Assembly: GCA_023255165.1 (NCBI GenBank) | Contig: JALRJD010000157.1 | Location: forward strand, 1-22,313 | Length of the DNA stretch: 22,313 nucleotides | DNA from: Porticoccaceae bacterium | GTDB taxonomy: Bacteria; Pseudomonadota; Gammaproteobacteria; Pseudomonadales; Porticoccaceae | Reading direction: 5' to 3' | Shown: piece by piece, positions 1 through 7,438 of the stretch | Numbering within the stretch: position 1 is the stretch's first letter | Layout of the letters: each line of letters begins with the position of its first letter | The notes under the pieces: generated by a model | Told to the model about the DNA's origin: nothing | Seen by the model: the letters and a program-made list of their open reading frames with translations, nothing else | The model's database searches: none | Made by a program: the position numbers and the translations under genes

Positions 1-1138
1 CAGTTGCGCCGCTCGAAAGCACAAATACCCGCGACAGATTTAATGTTGGCAGCGCGCTGCCCGCAGACGCCGAAAAGCCGGCCGCGGTGCTGCGAAACAG
101 CGTCGGCTGCAGGGCGTCGCCGGTGATCGGATTAAAGCTAGGGTGTTTGTCGTTAAAAAAGGTCTCTTCGAAAACCTGCCCAGAGGCAATATTACCGGCC
201 ACCATGTAGGCCAGCTCGGAGGCGATATCCAGATAGCCACCGCCGTTGTAGCGCATATCGATAACCAACTCGTCGATATTGCTGGCGGCAAATTGATTCA
301 CCGCATCAATCAGCAGGCTCTCCGAGGCACCAAGATAATCGTTAAAGGTCATATAGCCAACCTTGCTGCCCGCCACATTCAGGGTTTTGACATTTTTTAC
401 TGCCTGCTCAGTTACTGCGCCGCTGGTCAGGGTGACGGTGCGGGTTGCCTCGGCGTTCAAATCGCGGATAACAAAACTGTGTGACTCACCGAGCGCTGAG
501 GGAAACAGGCCGGCATTGAGGGCGGCGGCGCTGCCATCTTCCACCGACACTCCATCAACCTGAATAATCTCCGCGCCACGGCTGACATTATTCAGCGCCG
601 CAGGGGAATTGGGCTCATTGTAGGTGACCACAATGCGACGCGGCGGTGAGCGGCTGATCAGCGCCAGACTGAAACCGTAGCCAGCGGAAATACCCGACTG
701 CGAGAGCTGTCGCCACTCTTCGGTATCGTAGGTGTAATGGAACTGATCAACCGCATTGCCAGAGGCAGTCAGGGCATCGGTCTTCATCAACTCAAAGTAG
801 TCGAGACGGTCGGCGACGGTGCCCGGGTCAACATCGACAATATCGCTGTACCAGAGATAGGTGTCATTGCTAAAAGAGCGAATCCAGAAATTTTCATCGG
901 TCATGGTGCCCTGAATATCCGCGAATTCATTGCCACTGCGGGGCGCCGCGCAGCTGTCCTGATAATTTGATGCCGGTGGAAACTGGTTTTCCACCCAGCC
1001 GGATGAGGAACCTGACGGTGGGGTTGGGGTCGGGGTTGGACTTGCAATTGGCGATCCGCCACCTCCACCGCCGCCACAGGCGCTGAGAACGCAGCTAATC
1101 CAGAAAATGGTCAGACTGTTTATTGTTATTATTTTCAT
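1..1138 (-). CDS. S41-family peptidase lipoprotein with PDZ domain (3' end outside window)
   Basis: This is a putative surface or periplasmic serine protease of the C-terminal-processing (S41) family, truncated by the left edge after 379 codons. The ATG at 1138 opens a lipoprotein signal peptide with lipobox LSAC (lipidated Cys21), then a Gly run and a Thr/Pro linker typical of exported lipoproteins. A PDZ-like segment lies near residues 165-200 (RRIVVTYNEPNSPAALNNV, then GAEIIQVDG). The S41 core follows, with GYMTFNDYL near 260 and IDELVIDMRYNGGG near 290. The visible part ends at VFVLSSGAT, just before where the family's catalytic Ser would lie, so catalysis cannot be checked. No strong SD precedes the ATG. 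The gene is divergent from the copper locus with 277 bp between. The family call is firm; the substrate is unknown. Confidence 0.85.
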   Translation of the reverse strand, partial: MKIITINSLTIFWISCVLSACGGGGGGGSPIASPTPTPTPPSGSSSGWVENQFPPASNYQDSCAAPRSGNEFADIQGTMTDENFWIRSFSNDTYLWYSDIVDVDPGTVADRLDYFELMKTDALTASGNAVDQFHYTYDTEEWRQLSQSGISAGYGFSLALISRSPPRRIVVTYNEPNSPAALNNVSRGAEIIQVDGVSVEDGSAAALNAGLFPSALGESHSFVIRDLNAEATRTVTLTSGAVTEQAVKNVKTLNVAGSKVGYMTFNDYLGASESLLIDAVNQFAASNIDELVIDMRYNGGGYLDIASELAYMVAGNIASGQVFEETFFNDKHPSFNPITGDALQPTLFRSTAAGFSASAGSALPTLNLSRVFVLSSGAT

Positions 1139-1150
1139 CTGTTTTGATCC

Positions 1151-1213
1151 GCGGGTTTAAAACCGCTCAACTAAATTATGCTGCTCGTGGGTAAGGTCGC
1201 GGATAAAAACCGC
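1151..1213. repeat. Two related GCGG-AT-rich-CCGC dyads upstream of the S41 gene
   Basis: The segment at 1151-1166 (GCGGGTTTAAAACCGC) is palindromic except for one mismatched pair. A similar element, GCGGATAAAAACCGC, lies at 1199-1213, 48 bp away. Both sit just upstream of the minus-strand S41 protease start. Paired dyads like this could be operator sites, but no known regulator motif is recognised and chance similarity is possible. Confidence 0.3.
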
Positions 1214-1225
1214 TTCCGGCTCTTA

Positions 1226-1282
1226 TCAACTCCCCGTCAACTCCCCGTCAACTCCCCATCAACCTCGCCTTCAACCTCTTCC
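1226..1282. repeat. Degenerating 11-12 bp tandem repeat (TCAACTCCCCG)
   Basis: There are three near-identical 11-mers, TCAACTCCCCG at 1226-1236 and 1237-1247 and TCAACTCCCCA at 1248-1258. Two diverged 12-mers follow, TCAACCTCGCCT (1259-1270) and TCAACCTCTTCC (1271-1282). The array sits in the noncoding gap between the divergent S41 protease and copper-locus genes. It looks like a minisatellite grown by slippage. No function is evident. Confidence 0.8.
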
Positions 1283-1343
1283 CAGCAAGAGCCACAGAGT
1301 AATCAAACAGTTATTACAGGTCAAAAGAACCTCGCATCCATGC

Positions 1344-1371
1344 TTGAACTTAATGCTATCTGCTGTATCGT
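1344..1371 (+). promoter_or_regulatory. Possible sigma70-type promoter for the copper locus
   Basis: TTGAAC at 1344-1349 and TATCGT at 1366-1371 are separated by 16 bp, each matching 4 of 6 consensus bases. The position, 45 bp before the first ATG of the copper locus, is suitable. I do not see a clear CueR-type dyad with a 19-20 bp spacer, so metal control at this site is unproven. A 10-bp direct repeat CGTATCATGA (1394-1403 and 1410-1419) overlaps the downstream start codon. Confidence 0.3.
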
Positions 1372-1415
1372 AATCTGGTGTGCCGCAGTTAGTCGTATCA
1401 TGAGTCAGGCGTATC

Positions 1416-1958
1416 ATGAAAAAAGGGGTGGTACAGAAACCAAGCATAAAACCTTTGATAAAAGCAGGACGAACAAACCCGGTGATCTTTCAATCGCGAC
1501 ATTTTCAACGCGGAGGCAGCGGCCTCAAACAGCTGATACATATTATGCTGTTGATTTTTGCCGCCCAGTCGCTGATGGTCACCGCCGCGCCCTGCCCGAT
1601 GGATCATGAGCTAAATCACCAAGGCGATCACAGGATGGATCAGGCTGTTGAGCAGATCAGGTCAGTCGCCGAGATGCCCGATCACGGCAGCCACAACATG
1701 CCGCACCACGGCGCTTATACCAAAATCAATGCCAAGGCCGACACCAATACCGATATAAAATCGAAGGTCAGCAACAAATCTGACAATTGTTGCGATAGTG
1801 GTTCCTGCCAAATGATTAGCTGCAACAGCCCCGCCATTGCCAGCTCGATAGCCACCTTTAGTCACAGTGCGCACACCACAGTGATTGCCGATCCCGGCCA
1901 CTACAGACCGCTCTCTCCCTCCACGCCCTCGCTACTCAGACCCCCGATTTCCGCCTGA
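1416..1958 (+). CDS. Secreted Cys/His/Met-rich protein, putative metal-handling
   Basis: This is a 180-residue protein that I cannot assign firmly to a named family. A hydrophobic segment at residues 39-57 ends in VTAAPC and looks like a signal peptide. The preceding N-terminal region is unusually long, so the true start may be downstream (a GTG at codon 23 or the ATG at codon 44). No clear SD supports any of these. The mature part has a His/Met-rich stretch (about 62-98, including PHH and DHGSHNMPHH) and a Cys cluster CCDSGSCQMISC at 125-136. The C-terminus is Pro-rich and ends RPPISA. Soft thiol, thioether and imidazole side chains, plus its place 156 bp ahead of cusBA in the same direction, suggest periplasmic copper or silver binding. 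This is inference by context; proteins of this general kind often precede copper-resistance genes. Confidence 0.65.
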   Translation: MKKGVVQKPSIKPLIKAGRTNPVIFQSRHFQRGGSGLKQLIHIMLLIFAAQSLMVTAAPCPMDHELNHQGDHRMDQAVEQIRSVAEMPDHGSHNMPHHGAYTKINAKADTNTDIKSKVSNKSDNCCDSGSCQMISCNSPAIASSIATFSHSAHTTVIADPGHYRPLSPSTPSLLRPPISA

Positions 1959-2048
1959 CACAGGATAGTTGCGCCTGAAATTCGGGGTCGCACAGACTGT
2001 CCGGATTACCACCGCAGAGTGGGCTCTTTTCTATTCCAGCTCTGCTGT

Positions 2049-2076
2049 TTTAGCTATTTTTGTTTAGCTGTTTTTG
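2049..2076. repeat. Tandem 14-bp duplication in the cusB leader
   Basis: TTTAGCTATTTTTG (2049-2062) is followed directly by TTTAGCTGTTTTTG (2063-2076), with one mismatch. The T-rich duplication lies in the 156-bp gap between the small metal-protein gene and cusB, 38 bp before the cusB ATG. It could modulate transcription read-through or may simply be a slippage product. Confidence 0.7.
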
Positions 2077-2114
2077 TTTACTAAAGGTTATTTAACTGTC
2101 AGTGGAGACTCTCC

Positions 2115-3419
2115 ATGAAACTGGTTCAAAAAGTTCTCACCGTATCCCTTGTCGCCCTGATTGGCGCCGCGGTAATGACTACCCTGCTGAGCGGGGACAA
2201 AATATCGCACAGCGTTTCTCACAGCGATTCACAAACTAACGCCGACGCCAAAGCCGACATGCGCAAACCACTCTATTGGGTCGCGCCCATGGACCCCAAC
2301 TACCGGCGTGACAAACCGGGCAAGTCGCCAATGGGGATGGACCTGGTTGCGGTCTACAGCGACGATGCGCAAACCAGCGATAGCGGCGTTATTTCGGTGT
2401 CGCCAACGCTGGCCAACAATCTGGCGCTGCGCACTGCAACCGTTACCCACGGGGTATTGCAGTCAACTATTCGTGCGCCCGGCTATGTGCAGTACGACGA
2501 AGATCGCATGGTGCATATCCATTCCCGCGCCGAGGGCTGGGTGGAAACACTCCACGCGCGCTCGACCGGCACCACCATTGTCAAAGGCCAGCCACTCTAC
2601 GCGCTCTATTCGCCGCAGATCGTCAATGCCCAGGAGGAGTTTTTACTCGCCCTGCGCAGCGACAATACCAGGCTTATGGAGGCCTCGAAGAATCGCCTCA
2701 AGGTTTTTCAACTGAACGACAAATTTATTCAGCAGCTCAGCCGCAGCCGTGAGGTGCAGCAGGCGGTGACTTTCTATGCGCCGCAGTCCGGCATTTTGCA
2801 CAACCTCGATATTCGCGAGGGCTTTTTTATTAAACCCGAGACCACCTTGATGTCGATTGCGGCCACCGATGAGGTGTGGGTTGAAGCCCAGGTCTTCGAA
2901 CGTCAGGCCAGGCAGGTACAGGTCGGACTGCCGGTGGCGATAACCTTTTCCGTTCAACCGGGAAAAATCTGGCGCGGTGTTGTGGATTATATTTACCCCG
3001 CCCTCGATGAAGTTTCCCACAGCCTGCGGGTGCGCATCCGTTTGGCCGACAAAAACGCCGAGCTAAAACCCAATATGTTTGCCCAGGTTGAAATTGAAAG
3101 CGCGTCGCAAACTCACGCAATATTGGTTCCTACCGAAGCACTGATTCGCACCGGCAAAGAGGATCGCGTGGTGTTGGCGCTGGGTGACGGTCGCTTTAAA
3201 TCGACGACCGTAACTCTAGGTCAAATCACTGATCGATTTGCCGAAGTGTTGTCTGGCCTGGATAACGGCGACCGGGTGGTGACCTCAGCGCAGTTTTTGC
3301 TCGACTCGGAATCCAACAAGCGCGCAGGGTTACGGCATCTTTCTCCCGCGATAGAAGAGCCCGACCTCGCCACTGACCAACATCAGTCCGTGGACCACAG
3401 CCAGATGACGCACCACTAA
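2115..3419 (+). CDS. cusB: CusB-type RND efflux periplasmic adaptor (membrane fusion protein)
   Basis: This adaptor links the CusA pump to an outer-membrane channel and, in the Cus system, hands Cu(I)/Ag(I) to the pump. The 434-residue protein begins with a signal or anchor segment (about 5-25) and a His/Asp-rich stretch. A heavy-metal-binding domain follows at 54-81 (YWVAPMDPNY, then KSPMGMDLV; candidate ligands Met59, Met73, Met75). The lipoyl-type hairpin, alpha-hairpin and beta-barrel regions of the family follow, for example VEAQVFERQARQVQVGLPV. The C-terminus is His-rich, ending QMTHH. The SD GGAGA (2104-2108) is 6 bp before the ATG. cusA follows after only 10 bp, so the two are surely co-transcribed. 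No cusC or cusF lies in the window. The metal preference is inferred mainly from the pump next to it. Confidence 0.93.
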   Translation: MKLVQKVLTVSLVALIGAAVMTTLLSGDKISHSVSHSDSQTNADAKADMRKPLYWVAPMDPNYRRDKPGKSPMGMDLVAVYSDDAQTSDSGVISVSPTLANNLALRTATVTHGVLQSTIRAPGYVQYDEDRMVHIHSRAEGWVETLHARSTGTTIVKGQPLYALYSPQIVNAQEEFLLALRSDNTRLMEASKNRLKVFQLNDKFIQQLSRSREVQQAVTFYAPQSGILHNLDIREGFFIKPETTLMSIAATDEVWVEAQVFERQARQVQVGLPVAITFSVQPGKIWRGVVDYIYPALDEVSHSLRVRIRLADKNAELKPNMFAQVEIESASQTHAILVPTEALIRTGKEDRVVLALGDGRFKSTTVTLGQITDRFAEVLSGLDNGDRVVTSAQFLLDSESNKRAGLRHLSPAIEEPDLATDQHQSVDHSQMTHH

Positions 3420-3429
3420 GGAGAGCGCA

Positions 3430-6400
3430 ATGATTAACGCAATTATTCGCTGGTCAATCGAGCAACGGCTGTTTGTGTTGGTGGCCACTGCGATACTGAT
3501 CGGCGGCGGAATCTACTCGCTAAAACAGACGCCGGTGGATGCCATTCCCGACCTTTCGGATGTGCAGGTGATTATCAAAACCAGCTATCCCGGGCAGGCG
3601 CCGCAGGTGGTCGAAGATCAGGTGACCTACCCTCTCACCAGCGCCATGCTTTCGGTTCCGGGCGCGGTAACGGTGCGCGGCTACTCGTTCTTTGGCGACT
3701 CCTATGTCTATGTAATTTTTAATCAGTCAACCGACCTCTACTGGGCACGCAGCCGAGTGCTTGAGTACCTCAGCCAGGTTACCCCATCACTGCCCACGGA
3801 GGCCAAACCTCAACTGGGCCCGGATGCTACCGGAGTTGGCTGGGTCTATCTCTATGCCCTGATCGACCGTACCGGCAAGCATGACATCAGCCAGCTGCGC
3901 AGCCTGCAGGACTGGTTTTTAAAATATGAGTTGCAGACTGTTCCCGGAGTGTCGGAAGTGGCGAGCATGGGCGGCATGGTCAAGCAGTATCAGGTTACGG
4001 TGGATCCGCAAAAACTGCGCGCCTACGGCATACCCCTGGCCCATATCCAGAATGCGATCCGGCGCGGCAATCAGGAAATGGGCGCCTCAGTGATCGAGAT
4101 GGCCGAGGCCGAATATATGGTGCGCAGCTCAGGCTACATCACCAACCAGCAGGATCTGGCGAGCATTCCGCTCGGTGTTAATCGCAATGGTACGCCGCTG
4201 TTATTAAAAGATGTGGCCGAGATTGGCCTGGGCCCGCAAATGCGTCGCGGGGTCACCGACCTCAATGGCGAGGGCGAGGCGGCAGGCGCGGTGGTGGTGA
4301 TGCGTTTTGGCGAGAATGCGCAGGCCACAATCAACGGCGTCAAGGCAAAACTGGCGCAGCTACGCAAGAGCCTGCCCGAAGGCGTCGAGATTGTCACAGT
4401 TTATGATCGCTCGGGGCTGATCGAACGCGCGGTGGATAATCTTTGGCACAAGCTGGCGGAAGAATTTGTTGTGGTTGCTCTGGTCTGCCTGGTATTTCTG
4501 TTTCATCTGCGCTCATCGCTGGTGGCGATTATCAGTTTGCCCGTCGGGATTCTCAGCGCCTTTATTGTGATGCATCTGCAAGGTATCAACGCCAATATTA
4601 TGTCCCTCGGCGGCATCGCGATCGCCATTGGCGCCATGATCGATGGCGCCATCGTGATGATTGAAAATATGCATCGGCATATGGAGAAAACGCCGCTGAC
4701 CAAGGAGAACCGCTGGCGGATTGTCGCCGAGTCGGCGACCGAAGTGGGCCCGGCGCTGTTTTTCAGCCTGCTGATTATTACCGTCAGTTTTCTGCCGGTT
4801 TTTACACTGCAAGCCCAGGAAGGCCGCCTGTTTTCGCCACTGGCGTTTACCAAAACCTACGCCATGGCGGCGTCGGCAGCGCTGGCCATCACCCTGGTGC
4901 CGGTGCTAATGGGGTATTTTATTCGCGGCAAGATTCGCCCCGAGCAGCACAACCCGATCAATCGCTGGCTGATTGGCGGCTATCGGCCGCTGTTGCGAAC
5001 AGTGCTTAACTTTCCCAAAACCACATTATTGATTGCACTGCTGATCATGACGTCGACGCTATGGCCGCTGGATAAAATCGGCAGCGAGTTTATGCCGCCG
5101 CTGGATGAGGGCGATCTGATGTATATGCCCACCACCTATCCCGGCATTTCCATTGGCAAAGCTCGGGAACTGTTGCAACAAACCGACCGACTTATTCGCA
5201 GCGTGCCGGAAGTGAAATCGGTCTTTGGCAAGGTTGGCCGCGCCGACACGGCCACCGACCCGGCGCCGCTGACGATGATCGAGACATTTATCCAGTTGAA
5301 AGATCGCAGCCAGTGGCGCGATGGCGTCACCCCGGAAAGTCTCAGACAGGAACTCGACAGCCTGGTGAAAATTCCCGGCCTCGCCAACGCTTGGGTTATG
5401 CCAATCAAAACCCGCATCGATATGCTGGCAACTGGTATTAAAACTCCGGTGGGGATCAAAATTTCCGGGGCGCAACTCAGTGAAATCCAGAATATTGGTG
5501 TGCAACTGGAGGCCATCCTCAATGCGGTGCCCGGCACCGCATCGGTCTACTCCGAGCGCGTCGCGGGTGGCCGTTATATCAATATTGATATCGACCGCCA
5601 GCGCGCGGCACGCTTTGGCATCAATATCGCCGATGTGCAGCAACATATCGCCTCGGCCGTAGGCGGTTCCAATCTCACTCAGAGCATTGAGGGGCTGGAG
5701 CGCTACCCGATCAATCTTCGCTATCCGCAGGATTATCGCAACTCACCGCAGCAACTGGAGCTGTTGCCGATTGTCAGCGACAGCGGCCACCAATTTGCGC
5801 TGGGCGATATTGCCAGCATCGCAATCGAAGATGGCCCGGCAATGATAAAAAGCGAGAATGCGCGAATCAATGGTTGGGTATTTGTCGATATCGAAGGTGT
5901 TGATATCGGCCACTACGTTGAGCAGGCCATGCAAGCGGTGGAACAGCAGCTGCAATTGCCAAATGGTTACGCCATAGCCTGGTCGGGCCAATATCAATAT
6001 ATGCAGCGCGCCAAAGCCAAACTGCAATATGTGGTGCCACTGACCATGGGCATTATTATTTTGTTGCTGTTTATCCACTTCCGTCGCCTCAGCGACGTGG
6101 CGATTATTCTCGGCAGCCTGCCCTTTGCTCTGGTCGGCAGCATCTGGTTGATGTACTGGCAGGGGTATAACTTTTCCATTGCCGTGGCCGTCGGCTTTAT
6201 TGCGCTGGCGGGTGTGGCCGTGGAGATCGGCGTGATTATGCTGGTCTATCTCAATCACGCGTGGCGCGACCAACAGCAGAACGCCCAGCAGGAACAACGC
6301 CAGTTAAATAGCGACGATATTGTTCAGGCGGTCTTGCAGGGCGCGGGATTGAGAGTGCGGCCGGTGGTTATGACGGCGGCGGCGATTATTCTCGGTTTGT

Positions 6401-6576
6401 TGCCAATTTTGTTCGGCACCGGCACCGGTTCGGAAATTATGAGCCGCATCGCGGCGCCGATGGTTGGCGGCATGCTCAGCGCCATTATCCTTACGCTGCT
6501 GGTTTTGCCGCTGCTTTTCGCCCAGCTCAAACGCAGAGAGTTAAAGCTGAGCGCCAGAGACAACCCGATCAACTGA
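3430..6576 (+). CDS. cusA: CusA-type heavy-metal RND efflux pump, Cu(I)/Ag(I)
   Basis: This inner-membrane proton-driven pump has 1048 residues, normal for the heavy-metal RND family, with the usual 12 membrane helices and two large periplasmic loops. The TM4 signature AIAIGAMIDGAIVMIEN and the later GFIALAGVAVEIGVIML are of the CusA kind rather than the CzcA (Zn/Co/Cd) kind. All three methionines of the E. coli CusA copper site (Met573, 623, 672) have counterparts at a constant offset of seven: Met566 (GDLMYMP), Met616 (PLTMIET) and Met665 (RIDMLATG). This supports a monovalent-metal substrate. The SD AGGAG (3419-3423) lies 6 bp before the ATG. The stop overlaps the 3' end of the convergent methyltransferase gene. 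The outer-membrane partner must be encoded elsewhere. Confidence 0.96.
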   Translation: MINAIIRWSIEQRLFVLVATAILIGGGIYSLKQTPVDAIPDLSDVQVIIKTSYPGQAPQVVEDQVTYPLTSAMLSVPGAVTVRGYSFFGDSYVYVIFNQSTDLYWARSRVLEYLSQVTPSLPTEAKPQLGPDATGVGWVYLYALIDRTGKHDISQLRSLQDWFLKYELQTVPGVSEVASMGGMVKQYQVTVDPQKLRAYGIPLAHIQNAIRRGNQEMGASVIEMAEAEYMVRSSGYITNQQDLASIPLGVNRNGTPLLLKDVAEIGLGPQMRRGVTDLNGEGEAAGAVVVMRFGENAQATINGVKAKLAQLRKSLPEGVEIVTVYDRSGLIERAVDNLWHKLAEEFVVVALVCLVFLFHLRSSLVAIISLPVGILSAFIVMHLQGINANIMSLGGIAIAIGAMIDGAIVMIENMHRHMEKTPLTKENRWRIVAESATEVGPALFFSLLIITVSFLPVFTLQAQEGRLFSPLAFTKTYAMAASAALAITLVPVLMGYFIRGKIRPEQHNPINRWLIGGYRPLLRTVLNFPKTTLLIALLIMTSTLWPLDKIGSEFMPPLDEGDLMYMPTTYPGISIGKARELLQQTDRLIRSVPEVKSVFGKVGRADTATDPAPLTMIETFIQLKDRSQWRDGVTPESLRQELDSLVKIPGLANAWVMPIKTRIDMLATGIKTPVGIKISGAQLSEIQNIGVQLEAILNAVPGTASVYSERVAGGRYINIDIDRQRAARFGINIADVQQHIASAVGGSNLTQSIEGLERYPINLRYPQDYRNSPQQLELLPIVSDSGHQFALGDIASIAIEDGPAMIKSENARINGWVFVDIEGVDIGHYVEQAMQAVEQQLQLPNGYAIAWSGQYQYMQRAKAKLQYVVPLTMGIIILLLFIHFRRLSDVAIILGSLPFALVGSIWLMYWQGYNFSIAVAVGFIALAGVAVEIGVIMLVYLNHAWRDQQQNAQQEQRQLNSDDIVQAVLQGAGLRVRPVVMTAAAIILGLLPILFGTGTGSEIMSRIAAPMVGGMLSAIILTLLVLPLLFAQLKRRELKLSARDNPIN

Positions 6577-7201
6577 TAACCGCGACACCCCAATAGTTGT
6601 AACCGGCAAACTTTGGGGTGCTCGGCAGATACATTTCGTCCATGCTCTGGATGCTGAACCCGGCAGATTGAATCAGCTCGGGAATATTGCGGTTGAGGTG
6701 GCAACCGCCGGCAATTTTGCCCCAATAGGGGTCGATGCGACCTTGCCATTTCGCCACGCCGGCATCCGGCGCCAGACCGTGCTCACAGAAAATCAGCTTG
6801 CCGCCGGGCTTTAACACACGCCGTATCTCGCGATTGGCCGCCATTGCATCGGGGATAGTGCAGAGAGTGTAAGTGATCACCACCGTATCAAAGTGGTCGT
6901 CGGGCAGCGGCATATCCTCGGCACTGCCCAGAATCAGTTCGACCTGCAGCCCTTTTTTCGTGGCGGCTTCGGCAACCACTTTTTGCGCCATGCCACTGAG
7001 TTCAGCGGAGGGATCGAGGCCAATCACCTTTTGCACTTTGGTGACATCGTAGAAGGGGATATTCAGCCCCGAGCCAATACCCACTTCGAGCACCAACCCC
7101 TCGGCCAGGGGAACCACTTTGCCGCGCTGATAAAGAATCGGCTTGGCGCCGCAGGCGCAGTTGAGAAAGGTTGGCAGAATATATTTATCGTAGAAACCCA
7201 T
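6569..7201 (-). CDS. Class I SAM-dependent methyltransferase
   Basis: This 210-residue cytosolic enzyme transfers a methyl group from S-adenosylmethionine. The Rossmann-type motifs are clear: motif I LEVGIGSGLN (38-47), motif II GLDPS (61-65), an acidic segment GSAEDMPLPDDHFDTVV (92-108), and LKPGGKLIFCEHG (130-142). The C-terminal region (WQGRIDPYWGKIAGGCHLNR) resembles the METTL7-like or UbiE/COQ5-like group of type 11 methyltransferases. The true substrate (small molecule, lipid or quinone precursor) cannot be read from sequence. It lacks the Cys set expected of arsenite methyltransferase ArsM, although it has C15 and C17 near the N-terminus. It overlaps cusA by 8 bp in convergent orientation. 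No strong SD precedes the ATG. Confidence 0.9.
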   Translation of the reverse strand: MGFYDKYILPTFLNCACGAKPILYQRGKVVPLAEGLVLEVGIGSGLNIPFYDVTKVQKVIGLDPSAELSGMAQKVVAEAATKKGLQVELILGSAEDMPLPDDHFDTVVITYTLCTIPDAMAANREIRRVLKPGGKLIFCEHGLAPDAGVAKWQGRIDPYWGKIAGGCHLNRNIPELIQSAGFSIQSMDEMYLPSTPKFAGYNYWGVAVIS

Positions 7202-7333
7202 AATGCTTTCAGCCTGTGATATCAGATTATTGTTATTGGCAGCACAGTGTCAGCTTAACTCGACAGAGCCACCCCGACCAGATTTAACGGCAAGACGCAG
7301 CGGGATATTTCTTCATCGCGATTATCATCGCTA

Positions 7334-7362
7334 TTGCCGCATTTAGTTAGCATGCTTATAAT
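7334..7362 (+). promoter_or_regulatory. Sigma70-type promoter of the marR-emrAB operon
   Basis: A -35 TTGCCG (7334-7339; 4 of 6 consensus) is followed after exactly 17 bp by a perfect -10 TATAAT (7357-7362). The pair lies about 77 bp before the marR ATG, and no other gene could use it in this direction. The -10 box is embedded in the repeated element described separately. Confidence 0.7.
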
Positions 7363-7375
7363 ATTATGCTTATAA
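7352..7375. promoter_or_regulatory. Candidate MarR operator over the -10 box
   Basis: The decamer ATGCTTATAA occurs twice, at 7352-7361 and 7366-7375. Between and across the copies runs the perfect 10-bp palindrome ATAATATTAT (7358-7367). Because it covers the -10 box, binding here would block the promoter, as expected for an autoregulating MarR repressor encoded directly downstream. Binding itself is inference. Confidence 0.5.
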
Positions 7376-7438
7376 CAACCTGCTAATCAATTGATGCTGT
7401 CACAACCTCTGTGAGCTATTTGGCATGAGCTATTCAAT

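Noticed and set aside
1178..1609. 143-codon frame overlapping the small metal-binding protein
   Set aside because: It runs through the tandem repeat, has no SD or signal peptide, and its product is low-complexity. The overlapping frame from 1416 has the signal peptide and Cys cluster.
5059..5646. 195-codon minus-strand frame inside cusA
   Set aside because: It is antisense to the conserved periplasmic region carrying the methionine site of CusA, and has no motif of its own.
6569..7201. Arsenite methyltransferase (arsM)
   Set aside because: The SAM motifs fit, but the conserved Cys arrangement of ArsM is not seen and no arsenic genes accompany it.
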